Source: Youxingia wuxianensis
GTDB lineage: Bacteria > Bacillota > Clostridia > Oscillospirales > Ruminococcaceae
Direction: 5' to 3'
NCBI RefSeq assembly: GCF_014385085.1
Contig: NZ_JACRTD010000007.1
Location: forward strand, 1-64,000
Length of the DNA: 64,000 nucleotides
Shown here: positions 16,445 to 25,290 of the stretch, one piece after another
Layout: each line of letters begins with the position of its first letter
How positions within the stretch are numbered: position 1 is the first letter of the stretch
Program-made: the position numbers and the translations under genes
The notes under the pieces: model-generated
The model's input: only the letters and a program-made list of their open reading frames with translations
Databases searched by the model: none
Told to the model about the DNA's origin: nothing

Positions 16445-17481
16445 ACAGGATAAAAGTGGGGGTTATTGGAGCAACCGGCTATGCAGGATTGGAAATTGTC
16501 CGGCTGCTTTTATCCCATCCCAATGTAGAGATTGCGCAGATCAGCTCTGTGAGCTACGAAGGGAAAAAACTCAGTGAAATTTATCCCCAGCTTACCGGTA
16601 TTTATGAAAAAGTATTAACCAATGACGCAGTTGTAGTGGAAGAATCACAGGTAGTGTTTGCCTGCCTGCCTCATGGACATGCGGAACCGATCGCAAAAAA
16701 ATGTTTTGATCAGGGAAAGCTGTTTATCGATATGGGGGCGGATTTCCGTCTGTCTAAGGAAGAGGACTATAAACAGTGGTACGGCGGACAATACGAGGAA
16801 AAGGGGCTTCATAAAGCGGCGGTATACTGTATCCCGGAGCTTCACCGGGACAGACTGAAAAATGCCAAAATTATCGCCAATCCCGGCTGTTATCCTACGT
16901 CTATCTCTTTGGGGCTGGCGCCTGTGCTAAAGGCAGGGATTGCAGACGTTTCCACGATAGTGATCGACAGCAAGTCGGGCGCGACCGGCGCCGGACGGGG
17001 GCTGGCGCTGAACACGCATTACACCGAATGCAACGAAGGCTTTTCCCCTTATAAGGTGGCGTCCCACCGGCATACTCCGGAAATTGAGGAAGTACTCAGC
17101 GGCATTGCAAAGCAGGAGGTCACGGTTACTTTTGTGCCCCATCTGCTGGCGGTAAACCGGGGAATTGTCTCCACCATGTATGTGAACGTTCCCCCTGACG
17201 CGACGGAAGAGACCATCCGGGGCCTATATGAAGAGTTTTATAAAAACGAGCGGTTTGTAAAGCTTCTGCCTGCGGGGGCGGCAGCAAACCTAAAAAATGT
17301 GAAATATTCCAACTACTGTCACATTTCCCTTCATTTAGACAACCGTACTCACCGGCTGATTGTGGTATGTACGATTGACAATATGGTAAAGGGAGCCGCG
17401 GGTCAGGCAATTCAAAACATGAATATCGCTTTAGGGCTTGAAGAGGCCGCCGGGCTTACGATGGTTCCCCCGGCATTTTAA
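16441..17481 (+). CDS. argC: N-acetyl-gamma-glutamyl-phosphate reductase
   Basis: ArgC reduces N-acetylglutamyl phosphate to the semialdehyde with NADPH. The 346-aa protein has the NADP motif GATGYAGLEIVRLL (about 10-23) and the catalytic Cys in IANPGCYPTS (about 147). It overlaps argH by 4 bp and lies 29 bp ahead of argJ. Length and motifs are standard. Confidence 0.97.
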   Translation: MNRIKVGVIGATGYAGLEIVRLLLSHPNVEIAQISSVSYEGKKLSEIYPQLTGIYEKVLTNDAVVVEESQVVFACLPHGHAEPIAKKCFDQGKLFIDMGADFRLSKEEDYKQWYGGQYEEKGLHKAAVYCIPELHRDRLKNAKIIANPGCYPTSISLGLAPVLKAGIADVSTIVIDSKSGATGAGRGLALNTHYTECNEGFSPYKVASHRHTPEIEEVLSGIAKQEVTVTFVPHLLAVNRGIVSTMYVNVPPDATEETIRGLYEEFYKNERFVKLLPAGAAANLKNVKYSNYCHISLHLDNRTHRLIVVCTIDNMVKGAAGQAIQNMNIALGLEEAAGLTMVPPAF

Positions 17482-17510
17482 AAGGAACATCGTTTTTGAG
17501 GAGGAGAGGC

Positions 17511-18737
17511 ATGGAAATTCAGTTTATAGAAGGCGGCGTATGCGCCCCTAAGGGCTTTTGGGCGGGAGGCGTTCACTGTGGAATCCGCAAAAACCGGGAG
17601 AAAAAGGATTTGGCCTTAATATACAGTGAAAAAGAATGTACCGCTGCCGGCGTGTACACTCAAAACAAGGTGAAAGGCGCTCCGGTGACTGTGACCCAGC
17701 AGCATCTGGCCAACGGCAAAGCCCAGGCGGTCCTGTGCAATTCCGGCAATGCCAACACCTGCAATGCAGATGGAGAATTTATCGCAAATTCCATGTGCCA
17801 GGCGGCGGCGAAGACTCTGAACATAGATCCCCAGAAGATCATCATCGGTTCCACCGGCGTTATTGGCCAGCCGCTGCCGTTACAGCCTATTGTAAACGCC
17901 ATGGATCAATTAAAATCGTCCTTACAGACTGGCGCCCAAGGCAGCGACGCGGCGGCCCAGGCGATTATGACCACCGACACCAAAAAGAAAGAAGCGGCGG
18001 TTTCCTTTCTGATAGGAGGAAAGCCCTGCTGTATCGGCGGCATTTGTAAAGGCTCCGGAATGATACACCCCAATATGGCTACGATGCTGTGTTTTATGAC
18101 CAGCGATGCGGCGATCTCTGGGGAAATGATTAAAAAAGCGGTCAAAGAGGTTACCGACGATACCTTTAATATGGTCAGCGTGGACGGAGATACTTCTACC
18201 AACGATACCTTTACCCTTATGGCCAACGGGCTGGCGGGAAATCCAGAAATAACCGGGCCGGGAAAGGATTATGACGATTTTAAAGCGGGGCTGATGGCGG
18301 TATGCCGCCGGCTGGCCCGGGAAATGGCCGCCGATGGGGAAGGGGCCACCAAACTTCTGGAGTGCCATGTGAGCGGCGCCCCGGAAAAACAAACGGCGGT
18401 TAAGGTATCCAAAGCGGTGATCACCTCCAGCTTGCTGAAAGCCGCGATGTTTGGCGCCGACGCCAACTGGGGCCGGATTTTATGCGCTGTGGGCTACGCG
18501 GACGCACAGTTTGATATTGGAAAAGTAGGCGTAACCCTGGGATCGGCCAAAGGGACCATAGAAGTGTGTAAAAATGGATCCGGTGTGGAATTCAGCGAGG
18601 AAAAAGCGAAACAAATTCTTTTAGAAGATGAAATTCACATAGATATCTCCATGGACCAAGGCGGCGGCGAGGCCACTGCCTGGGGCTGTGATTTGACCTA
18701 TGATTATGTAAAGATCAACGGGGACTACCGTACCTGA
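17511..18737 (+). CDS. argJ: Bifunctional glutamate N-acetyltransferase / amino-acid acetyltransferase
   Basis: ArgJ transfers the acetyl group from N-acetylornithine to glutamate and, in bifunctional forms, also uses acetyl-CoA. The 408-aa precursor cuts itself before Thr191 in HPNMATML, giving two chains with Thr as nucleophile. I use the ATG with GAGGAGGAGAGGC upstream rather than the TTG 15 bp earlier. With no argA or argE in the cluster, ArgJ probably both starts and recycles the acetylated path. Confidence 0.96.
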   Translation: MEIQFIEGGVCAPKGFWAGGVHCGIRKNREKKDLALIYSEKECTAAGVYTQNKVKGAPVTVTQQHLANGKAQAVLCNSGNANTCNADGEFIANSMCQAAAKTLNIDPQKIIIGSTGVIGQPLPLQPIVNAMDQLKSSLQTGAQGSDAAAQAIMTTDTKKKEAAVSFLIGGKPCCIGGICKGSGMIHPNMATMLCFMTSDAAISGEMIKKAVKEVTDDTFNMVSVDGDTSTNDTFTLMANGLAGNPEITGPGKDYDDFKAGLMAVCRRLAREMAADGEGATKLLECHVSGAPEKQTAVKVSKAVITSSLLKAAMFGADANWGRILCAVGYADAQFDIGKVGVTLGSAKGTIEVCKNGSGVEFSEEKAKQILLEDEIHIDISMDQGGGEATAWGCDLTYDYVKINGDYRT

Positions 18738-18759
18738 AAGAAAGGGGAACAAACAGGAG

Positions 18760-19620
18760 ATGGAAATAAAAAATGCGGATAAGGCCCAGGTACTGGTGGA
18801 AGCCCTGCCGTATCTACAAAAATACTATAATAAAGTGGTCGTGGTAAAATACGGCGGCAACGCCATGGTGAACCCTCAGTTAAAAGAGGCGGTCATGAGC
18901 GATATTGTACTTTTGTCCCTGGTAGGGATCAAGGTGGTATTGGTTCACGGAGGCGGCCCGGAGATTACCCAGACGCTTTCCTCCATGGGAAAGGAAAGTA
19001 AATTTGTCGGCGGACTGCGGTGCACGGATGAGGAAACCATCAAAGTGGTGCAGATGGTCCTGTGCGGCAAAACCAACAAGGACCTGGTGCGCCTGCTTCA
19101 GCAAAATAACGGCCGGGCAATCGGTATGTGCGGAGTAGACGGCCGGATGATCCAAGCCAAAAAGCTGGAAAGCGACCCGGATCTGGGGTATGTAGGAGAG
19201 ATTACCAAAATTGACCCCGCCCCTATTTTAGACGTGTTGGAGAAAGGGTATATTCCAGTGATTGCTACCATCGGATGCGATGAGGAAGGCAATGTGTATA
19301 ATATTAACGCGGACCTTGCGGCAGCAAGAATTGCCGCCCAGCTAAAGGCGGAAAATCTTATTTCCATGACCGACGTAGCGGGACTGCTGCGGGACAAAGA
19401 AGATCCGTCCTCTTTGATCTCTGTGGTAAAGGTAAGCGAAGTGCCTGCGTTGATCCAACAGGAAATTGTATCCGGCGGAATGATCCCCAAGGTAAACTGC
19501 TGTGTAGAAGCGGTGCGCCGAGGGGTAAAACGGGCGTTTATTATTGACGGACGGGTAGCTCATTCCATTTTGATAGAAATGATGACGGATGAAGGCATGG
19601 GCACTATGTTCTTAGGATAG
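18760..19620 (+). CDS. argB: Acetylglutamate kinase
   Basis: ArgB phosphorylates N-acetylglutamate, usually the arginine-controlled step in acetyl-recycling organisms. The 286-aa amino-acid-kinase fold has VVVKYGGNAM (about 27-36), VLVHGGGPEI (about 60-69) and the ATP-side TDVAGLLRDK. A short N-terminal helix before the kinase core (about 1-22) is consistent with, but does not prove, an arginine-sensitive hexamer. It lies 22 bp after argJ and 12 bp before argD. Confidence 0.96.
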   Translation: MEIKNADKAQVLVEALPYLQKYYNKVVVVKYGGNAMVNPQLKEAVMSDIVLLSLVGIKVVLVHGGGPEITQTLSSMGKESKFVGGLRCTDEETIKVVQMVLCGKTNKDLVRLLQQNNGRAIGMCGVDGRMIQAKKLESDPDLGYVGEITKIDPAPILDVLEKGYIPVIATIGCDEEGNVYNINADLAAARIAAQLKAENLISMTDVAGLLRDKEDPSSLISVVKVSEVPALIQQEIVSGGMIPKVNCCVEAVRRGVKRAFIIDGRVAHSILIEMMTDEGMGTMFLG

Positions 19621-19632
19621 GGGAGACGGACA

Positions 19633-20793
19633 ATGAGCTGGAAGCAGCAGGACAGCAAGTATATTGCGGGGACCTACGCCCGGTACGACCTGGAGGCGGT
19701 CAAAGGCAAGGGCGCCCGGTGCTGGGATGTCAACGGAAAGGAATATATTGACTTCACTTCGGGAATCGGGGTAAACAGCCTGGGATTTTGTGATGAGGAC
19801 TGGGCGGCGGCAGTGTCCAGCCAGGCCCAAAAGCTACAGCATATCTCCAATCTGTATTATACCCAGCCCATGGAGGACCTGGCGCAGGGCCTGTGCCAGC
19901 GCACCGGAATGAACAAGGTGTTTTTCTGCAATTCCGGGGCGGAAGCCAACGAAGGGGCGATTAAAACCGCCCGGAAATATTCCTTTGATCATTACGGCAA
20001 GGGCCGTCATAAGATAGTCGCCTTGGAAAACAGTTTCCACGGACGTACAATTACTACCCTGTCCGCCACTGGGCAGGCGGTGTTTCATCAATACTTCGAT
20101 CCGTTTACTGACGGCTTTCTGTTCGCCAAAGCAAACGATATCCAGGATATAAAAAGCAAGCTCAGTCCCGATGTGTGCGCGGTTATGGTGGAGCTGATAC
20201 AGGGGGAAGGCGGCGTTGTGCCCTTAAGGGAAGATTTTGTAAGAGAAATTGCCGCGCTGTGCAAAGAAAAAGACCTGCTTTTAATAGTAGATGAGGTGCA
20301 AACCGGAATGGGACGCACGGGGAAACTGCTTTGCTGCGAGCATTACGCCATAAAGCCGGACATTGTCACCTTGGCCAAGGGCCTGGGCGGGGGGCTGCCC
20401 ATCGGCGCGGTGCTGCTGGGGGAAAAGTGCGAAAATACTCTGGGCGCCGGGGACCACGGCACCACCTACGGAGGGAATCCAGTGGCCTGCGCTGGGGCCA
20501 ATGTGGTGCTGAAAAAGCTGGACGAAAATCTATTGGAACAGGTCTCCCAAAAGGGCGCGTATTTAAAAAGCCGGCTGCTCGCCTGCAAAAAGGTGGAGAG
20601 GGTAGACGGTAAGGGGATGATGCTCGGCATCGCCATGAAGGGAAAAGACAGTAAGCAAACCGCCAAAGAATGTTTGGAGAGAGGGTTGGTCGTATTGACT
20701 GCGAAGGCAAAGCTCCGGCTGCTGCCGCCTCTTAACATTTCCCGGGAAGAGCTGGAAAAAGGACTGGCGGTTTTAGAGGAGGTATTGGGATAG
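19633..20793 (+). CDS. argD: Acetylornithine aminotransferase
   Basis: ArgD is a class III PLP aminotransferase converting N-acetylglutamate semialdehyde to N-acetylornithine. The 386-aa protein shows NSGAEANEGAIKTARKYS (about 97-114), the cofactor aspartate in LLIVDEVQTGMGRTG (about 217-231), and the PLP lysine in TLAKGLGGGLPIGA. GGGAGACGGACA precedes the ATG. The stop TAG is followed directly by the argF ATG. Confidence 0.96.
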   Translation: MSWKQQDSKYIAGTYARYDLEAVKGKGARCWDVNGKEYIDFTSGIGVNSLGFCDEDWAAAVSSQAQKLQHISNLYYTQPMEDLAQGLCQRTGMNKVFFCNSGAEANEGAIKTARKYSFDHYGKGRHKIVALENSFHGRTITTLSATGQAVFHQYFDPFTDGFLFAKANDIQDIKSKLSPDVCAVMVELIQGEGGVVPLREDFVREIAALCKEKDLLLIVDEVQTGMGRTGKLLCCEHYAIKPDIVTLAKGLGGGLPIGAVLLGEKCENTLGAGDHGTTYGGNPVACAGANVVLKKLDENLLEQVSQKGAYLKSRLLACKKVERVDGKGMMLGIAMKGKDSKQTAKECLERGLVVLTAKAKLRLLPPLNISREELEKGLAVLEEVLG

Positions 20794-21702
20794 ATGGATC
20801 ATTTATTAAAGCTATTGGATCTAAGCAAAGAAGAAATTTTAGACATTCTTAATCTGGCGGATCAGCTGAAATATGAGCTGAAACATGACATCCGTCATCA
20901 GCATTTAAAAGGAAAAACCCTGGGGATGATTTTTGAGAAATCCTCCACCCGCACGCGGGTGTCCTTTGAGGTGGGGATGTGTCAATTAGGCGGATCCGCC
21001 TTGTTTTTAAGCAGCAATGATCTGCAAATTGGGCGGGGCGAACCGGTAGAGGACACCGCCAGGGTGCTTTCCCGGTATTTGGATGGGATTATGATCCGTA
21101 CCTTTGCCCAGCAGGAAGTGGAAGATCTTGCTTCCTATGGTTCTATTCCAGTGATCAACGGGCTGACAGACTTTTGTCATCCCTGCCAAGTCCTGGCGGA
21201 CCTGATGACTGTGCGGGAGCACAAAGGCCGCCTGGAAGGGATAAATATGTGCTATCTGGGGGATGGAAACAATATGGCCAACTCCCTGATTGTAGGCGGG
21301 CTGAAAATGGGAATGAATGTTTCTGTTGCCACCCCGAAGGAATATCAGCCGGATCCCACTGTACTGGAATTTGCTCAGAAAACCGGGAACTTTAAATTGA
21401 CCCAGGATATTTATGAGGCTGCCAAAGGGGCGGACGTAGTTTTTACCGACGTTTGGGCTTCCATGGGACAGGAAGGGGAGGCTGGTATTCGCCGCAAGGC
21501 TTTTGCAGGGTACCAGATTAACCATAAACTGCTGGAAGTATGCGCCAAGAACGTTATGGTCCAGCACTGCCTGCCTGCCCACAGAGGAGAAGAGATTACC
21601 GCGCAAGTGTTCGAAGAACATGCGGGAGAAATTTTTGACGAGGCGGAAAACCGCCTTCATGCTCAAAAGGCGGTAATGGTTACACTGATGACGAAAAGAT
21701 AA
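20794..21702 (+). CDS. argF: Ornithine carbamoyltransferase
   Basis: ArgF carbamoylates ornithine to citrulline. The 302-aa protein has carbamoyl-phosphate motif STRTRVSFE (about 50-58), HPCQVLADL (about 129-137), and the ornithine-site signature HCLPAHRGEE (about 252-261), which separates it from aspartate and N-acetylornithine transferases. It starts at the base after the argD stop. Last gene of the arginine unit. The carbamoyl phosphate synthase genes are not in the window. Confidence 0.97.
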   Translation: MDHLLKLLDLSKEEILDILNLADQLKYELKHDIRHQHLKGKTLGMIFEKSSTRTRVSFEVGMCQLGGSALFLSSNDLQIGRGEPVEDTARVLSRYLDGIMIRTFAQQEVEDLASYGSIPVINGLTDFCHPCQVLADLMTVREHKGRLEGINMCYLGDGNNMANSLIVGGLKMGMNVSVATPKEYQPDPTVLEFAQKTGNFKLTQDIYEAAKGADVVFTDVWASMGQEGEAGIRRKAFAGYQINHKLLEVCAKNVMVQHCLPAHRGEEITAQVFEEHAGEIFDEAENRLHAQKAVMVTLMTKR

Positions 21703-21755
21703 AAAAAGGCGCAGGGACGCTTCTTTATGAGAAGGATTCCCTGCGCCTTTTTTGG
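21703..21755 (+). terminator. Terminator of the arginine operon
   Basis: AAAAAGGCGCAGGGA pairs with TCCCTGCGCCTTTTTT, with an inner CTTCT/AGAAG helix. It starts at the argF stop codon. Confidence 0.92.
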
Positions 21756-21802
21756 ATGTGAAAGGGCGGTTGAACAGAGAGGCTTTATATTCCGGCGGGA
21801 GA

Positions 21803-21838
21803 AAAATTCCGATTTGTTAGGCGGGGCTATAAAAAAAT
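21803..21838 (+). repeat. Dispersed pre-terminator motif, copy 4
   Basis: AAAATTCCGATTTGTTAG followed by GCGGGGCTATAAAAAAAT. It matches the copies at 1108, 9698, 9858 and 35809 and abuts a hairpin. Confidence 0.75.
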
Positions 21839-21871
21839 AGGTGCAAAACGATGTTTTGCACCTATTTTTTA
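21831..21871. terminator. Bidirectional terminator, arg operon / binding lipoprotein
   Basis: AAAAAATAGGTGCAAAAC pairs with GTTTTGCACCTATTTTTT across a GAT loop. The inner arm GCAAAACGATGTTTTGC (21843-21859) is identical to the first arm of the duplicated element at 9738-9754. It works on both strands. Confidence 0.9.
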
Positions 21872-22942
21872 TCAGGTAGTTCCCGGCATACTGACGCCGT
21901 CCATAGTGAGCAGTTCATCATCGCTTTCGCTGTCCCCGCTGCTTTCCAAAGAAGCGTCCTGCTGGGAAAGAGCGCTGTCCTGGGTATCAGAGGAAGTTTC
22001 TCCCCCAAAGTCAATCTGCGGATAAGCAGCGGCGGCCATTTCTTCCAGCAGGGAGAACATCCGGGAGCTCTGCCGCTCAAACAGAAGAGACTCAACCGGC
22101 ACCAACTGATTGTTTTTCACCGCGTCCAGATTTTTATACACTTCACTGGAAGCAAACTGCTGAATGTCGATAGATTGATCATAAAAGATAATCTGGGGCA
22201 AAAATTCGCTGGCTTTGTCCGCGGGAAAAACCCACTCCCCATACTCCTGGGCGATATTATCAATTCCTATCATAGAAAGCAGCCTGCCTTCCAGGGTATC
22301 GCCGGTAGCGACGGTGAAATCCGGCACCCGCACATACACTCCTTTGAGCCGCTGAGTTACATTGGCCTGGACAGCCGACGCAAGCCGCTGCGCCCGCTCC
22401 AGCAGAGGATCAAATACCCGACGGCCATTTTCCTCCCCGGAAACAGCGCCGTCCATAATGGTGGCGATAGTCAGATAGATGTTTTCCAGCTCATCCAAAG
22501 TAGCCGCTTTCTTTAAAACCACTACCTCAATATCCATCTGCTGAAGTTTTACCGTATCCTCCTGGGTGAGGGAGGAAGAGGCAAATACGACAGAAGGAGA
22601 AATATTTTCAATCTCTTCCAAATTAGGAAGCTGAGGGGTTCCCGCCCGGGGCAAACTGGTGATTGAGGAGGGATAATCGTCAAAATCGCTGATCCCTGCC
22701 AGCCGGTCGCTGCAGCCTAAATCTATAAGCACTTCGGTCAGGGCCGGAGAGAGGGAAACTACCGCCTCAGGCCGCTGGGAGATACGGATATCGCCGATGG
22801 CCACCGGATATTCCGGATCAATCTCCTCCGCCGGCTGGGAGGAGGAAGGACTGTCTTCCTCCCGGTTAAAAAACTGACAGGACGCCAAAGAAAACAGTAA
22901 AACCAGCGCCAAAAATAAAGCCAACCACTTTTTTATGATCAT
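21872..22942 (-). CDS. Periplasmic-binding-type lipoprotein, vitamin B12/siderophore class
   Basis: A 356-aa exported solute-binding lipoprotein. The lipobox LASC ends at Cys22. A Ser/Pro/Glu-rich linker leads to a BtuF/FhuD-type fold: RPEAVVSLSPALTEVLIDLGCSDRLAGIS is cut here to its core PALTEVLIDLG, followed by PSVVFASSS, a long central helix and a second lobe. The C-terminal 45 residues are a Ser/Asp/Glu-rich tail. This class delivers cobalamin, heme or ferric siderophores to an ABC importer, but no permease or ATPase is next to it. The second in-frame ATG (GAAGGG 9 bp upstream) is used. Confidence 0.83.
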   Translation of the reverse strand: MIIKKWLALFLALVLLFSLASCQFFNREEDSPSSSQPAEEIDPEYPVAIGDIRISQRPEAVVSLSPALTEVLIDLGCSDRLAGISDFDDYPSSITSLPRAGTPQLPNLEEIENISPSVVFASSSLTQEDTVKLQQMDIEVVVLKKAATLDELENIYLTIATIMDGAVSGEENGRRVFDPLLERAQRLASAVQANVTQRLKGVYVRVPDFTVATGDTLEGRLLSMIGIDNIAQEYGEWVFPADKASEFLPQIIFYDQSIDIQQFASSEVYKNLDAVKNNQLVPVESLLFERQSSRMFSLLEEMAAAAYPQIDFGGETSSDTQDSALSQQDASLESSGDSESDDELLTMDGVSMPGTT

Positions 22943-22981
22943 TGGAAAAATCCCTTCCATGTTTAAAATTAGATTACCTGT

Positions 22982-23010
22982 ATTTTATCTTATCCGGGAC
23001 AGGCTGTCAA
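22982..23010 (-). promoter_or_regulatory. Promoter of the binding lipoprotein gene
   Basis: Minus strand: perfect -35 TTGACA (23010-23005), 17 bp, -10 TAAAAT (22987-22982), about 40 bp before the start. Confidence 0.82.
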
Positions 23011-23043
23011 TCAAACTAATAGTGGAGGAAAACAGGGGGATGA

Positions 23044-23072
23044 TTGCAAGGCGGCGAAAAAACTTGTATAAT
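23044..23072 (+). promoter_or_regulatory. ilvBN promoter
   Basis: -35 TTGCAA and a perfect -10 TATAAT with 17 bp between. It predicts a leader of only about 30 nt, too short for a T-box or leader peptide. Confidence 0.85.
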
Positions 23073-23109
23073 AGAGCTTACTTTATTAATACATTAAGGG
23101 GATATCATT

Positions 23110-24786
23110 ATGAGTACCAGGATGACAGGCGCCCAGGCAATGGTGAAATGTCTGGAACTGGAAAATATAGGGGTGATTTTTGGATATCCGGGAGCGGCGA
23201 TCTGTCCATTCTATGACAGTTTGTACTCCTCCCATATCCGCCATATTTTAACCCGCAACGAACAAAACGCCGGCCATGCCGCCAGCGGTTATGCTCGGGT
23301 AACAGGAAAACCTTCGGTATGCGTAGCCACTTCCGGACCGGGAGCTACCAATCTGATTACCGCTATGGCTACCGCTTATGTGGACAGCATCCCGTTGGTT
23401 GTAATCACCGGACAGGTATCCAGCGATCTTTTGGGCCGAGATGTTTTTCAGGAAGTGGATATTACCGGCGCGGCGGAGCCGTTTACCAAATACAGTTACT
23501 TAGTGAAAGACGCAAAGGACCTTCCCCGGGTATTTAAAGAGGCGTTTTATATTGCGTCCACCGGGAGAAAAGGTCCGGTGCTCATTGATGTGCCGGTGGA
23601 TATCCAGCGGCAGGAAATAGAATTTTTTTATCCAAAACAGGTGGATATCCGTGGATATAAACCTACTTATAAAGGACATATTATGCAGGTCAAACGGGTG
23701 GCTCAGGCGATTAAAAATGCAAAACGGCCTCTGCTTTGCATCGGCGGGGGAGTATTTGCCGCCGGAGCGCAAAAGGCGGTGCGCAGCTTCAGCGAAGAGT
23801 TTTCTATTCCGGTGGTTTCCACCTTGATGGGGATTGGCGCCATGCCTACCGCACATCCGCTGTATTTCGGAATGTTAGGCAACAATGGGAAGAAATATGC
23901 AAATCAGGCGGTGCAGGAAAGCGATCTGCTGATTATTATGGGGGCCAGGGTAGGCGACCGGGCGGTCTCCCGCCCCGCTCTGCTGGAACATACGACATCT
24001 ATTATTCATATTGATATCGACCCGGCGGAAATTGGAAAAAACCTGGGGACAACCATCCCTTTGGTAGGCGATGTGGGACAGGTTTTGGAACAGCTTACCC
24101 AACAAAATCCCCAAGGGGAATACACCCAATGGCTGGCACAGCTGGAAGAGTGGCGCTTACAAGAGCAAACAAAGCAAAAGGAAGAACTTTTCCCAAGAGA
24201 AGAGACTAAATTTATAAATCCAAGGGAATTTTTTAATCAGCTTTCTTTCGCTTTGGAAGAGGATGCTGTTTTTGTGTCCGATGTGGGACAAAATCAGATG
24301 TGGTCCGCTACCAGCATGGTCATAAAGGAGGGCCGGTTCCTTACTACCGGCGGCATGGGAACCATGGGATATGCCCTGCCAGCGGCAATCGGCGCCAAAT
24401 TAGCGGCGCCCGACCGCCAGGTGATCGCATCCTGCGGGGACGGGGCGTTCCAGATGTCTATGATGGAACTGGCTACGGTCAATCAGCATCAGATACCCAT
24501 AAAATTAATAGTTATGAATAACCATTGCCTGGGAATGGTACGGGAAGTACAGACGGTGAGCTATCATGACCGGCAGATAGCTGTGGATCTTGCGGGAGGC
24601 CCGCAGATTGAAAAAATCGCAAAAGCATATGACATTCCCTTCCTGCGTCTGGAAGACGCCCGGAAGATGGAAGGGGCGATAAAAGAGTTTATAGCGGCGG
24701 ATGGGTCCTTCCTTTTGGAATGTATGGTGGACCCCAGAGAAACAACGGTAGCAGAAGGCGAGGATGTATTAGGAGGGCGGATATGA
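23110..24786 (+). CDS. ilvB: Acetolactate synthase, large subunit
   Basis: The catalytic subunit uses thiamine diphosphate to join pyruvate with pyruvate or 2-oxobutyrate, starting valine, leucine and isoleucine synthesis. The 558-aa protein has the catalytic Glu51 in NEQNAGHAASGYAR, a central domain (about 190-330), and the TPP motif GDGAFQMSM through NNHCLGMV (about 443-480). GGGGATATCATT precedes the ATG. Its last four bases (ATGA) overlap ilvN. No other ilv or leu genes are in the window. Confidence 0.96.
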   Translation: MSTRMTGAQAMVKCLELENIGVIFGYPGAAICPFYDSLYSSHIRHILTRNEQNAGHAASGYARVTGKPSVCVATSGPGATNLITAMATAYVDSIPLVVITGQVSSDLLGRDVFQEVDITGAAEPFTKYSYLVKDAKDLPRVFKEAFYIASTGRKGPVLIDVPVDIQRQEIEFFYPKQVDIRGYKPTYKGHIMQVKRVAQAIKNAKRPLLCIGGGVFAAGAQKAVRSFSEEFSIPVVSTLMGIGAMPTAHPLYFGMLGNNGKKYANQAVQESDLLIIMGARVGDRAVSRPALLEHTTSIIHIDIDPAEIGKNLGTTIPLVGDVGQVLEQLTQQNPQGEYTQWLAQLEEWRLQEQTKQKEELFPREETKFINPREFFNQLSFALEEDAVFVSDVGQNQMWSATSMVIKEGRFLTTGGMGTMGYALPAAIGAKLAAPDRQVIASCGDGAFQMSMMELATVNQHQIPIKLIVMNNHCLGMVREVQTVSYHDRQIAVDLAGGPQIEKIAKAYDIPFLRLEDARKMEGAIKEFIAADGSFLLECMVDPRETTVAEGEDVLGGRI

Positions 24787-25280
24787 AACAGATTATGTCA
24801 GTGCTGGTGGAAAACAAAGCGGGTGTTTTGTCCAGAACCGCGGGATTGTTCGCCCGCCGGGGATTTAATATTGAAAGTTTGGCCGTAGGGGAAACCGAAG
24901 ATGTTACGATCTCCCGTATGACCATTGTGGTCAATGGGGATGAACGTACCATTGAACAGGTAGAAAAGCAGCTCAACAAACAGATTGACGTGATTAAGGT
25001 AAAAACCCTGGAAGTGGATACCGCTACCCGCAGGGAACTGCTTCTTATTAAAATTTATGCCCAGCAGCAAAACCGGGGAGAAATTATTGATATATGCAGT
25101 ATTATGAATGCTAAAATTGTGGATATGTCCCATACGACCTTAACGATAGAAATGTGCGATCGTCCGGAACGGGTTGCGCTGATGATGGAAATGCTGGCCC
25201 CCTATGGAGTGGCCGAAGTAGCCAGGACAGGGATGGTAGCTTTGCAGAAAGGAAGCGAAGCCATCGCTGTGAAAAGGTGA
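24783..25280 (+). CDS. ilvN: Acetolactate synthase, small regulatory subunit
   Basis: The 165-aa regulatory partner of IlvB, usually the site of valine feedback. An N-terminal ACT domain (about 3-75: SVLVENKAGVLSRTAGLFARRG) is followed by the second ALS-small domain with RELLLIKIYAQ. The ATG overlaps the ilvB stop, so the subunits are probably made in a coupled way. This family is also called IlvH in some genomes; the two names cannot be separated here. Confidence 0.95.
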   Translation: MKQIMSVLVENKAGVLSRTAGLFARRGFNIESLAVGETEDVTISRMTIVVNGDERTIEQVEKQLNKQIDVIKVKTLEVDTATRRELLLIKIYAQQQNRGEIIDICSIMNAKIVDMSHTTLTIEMCDRPERVALMMEMLAPYGVAEVARTGMVALQKGSEAIAVKR

Positions 25281-25290
25281 GGAGAACCGC

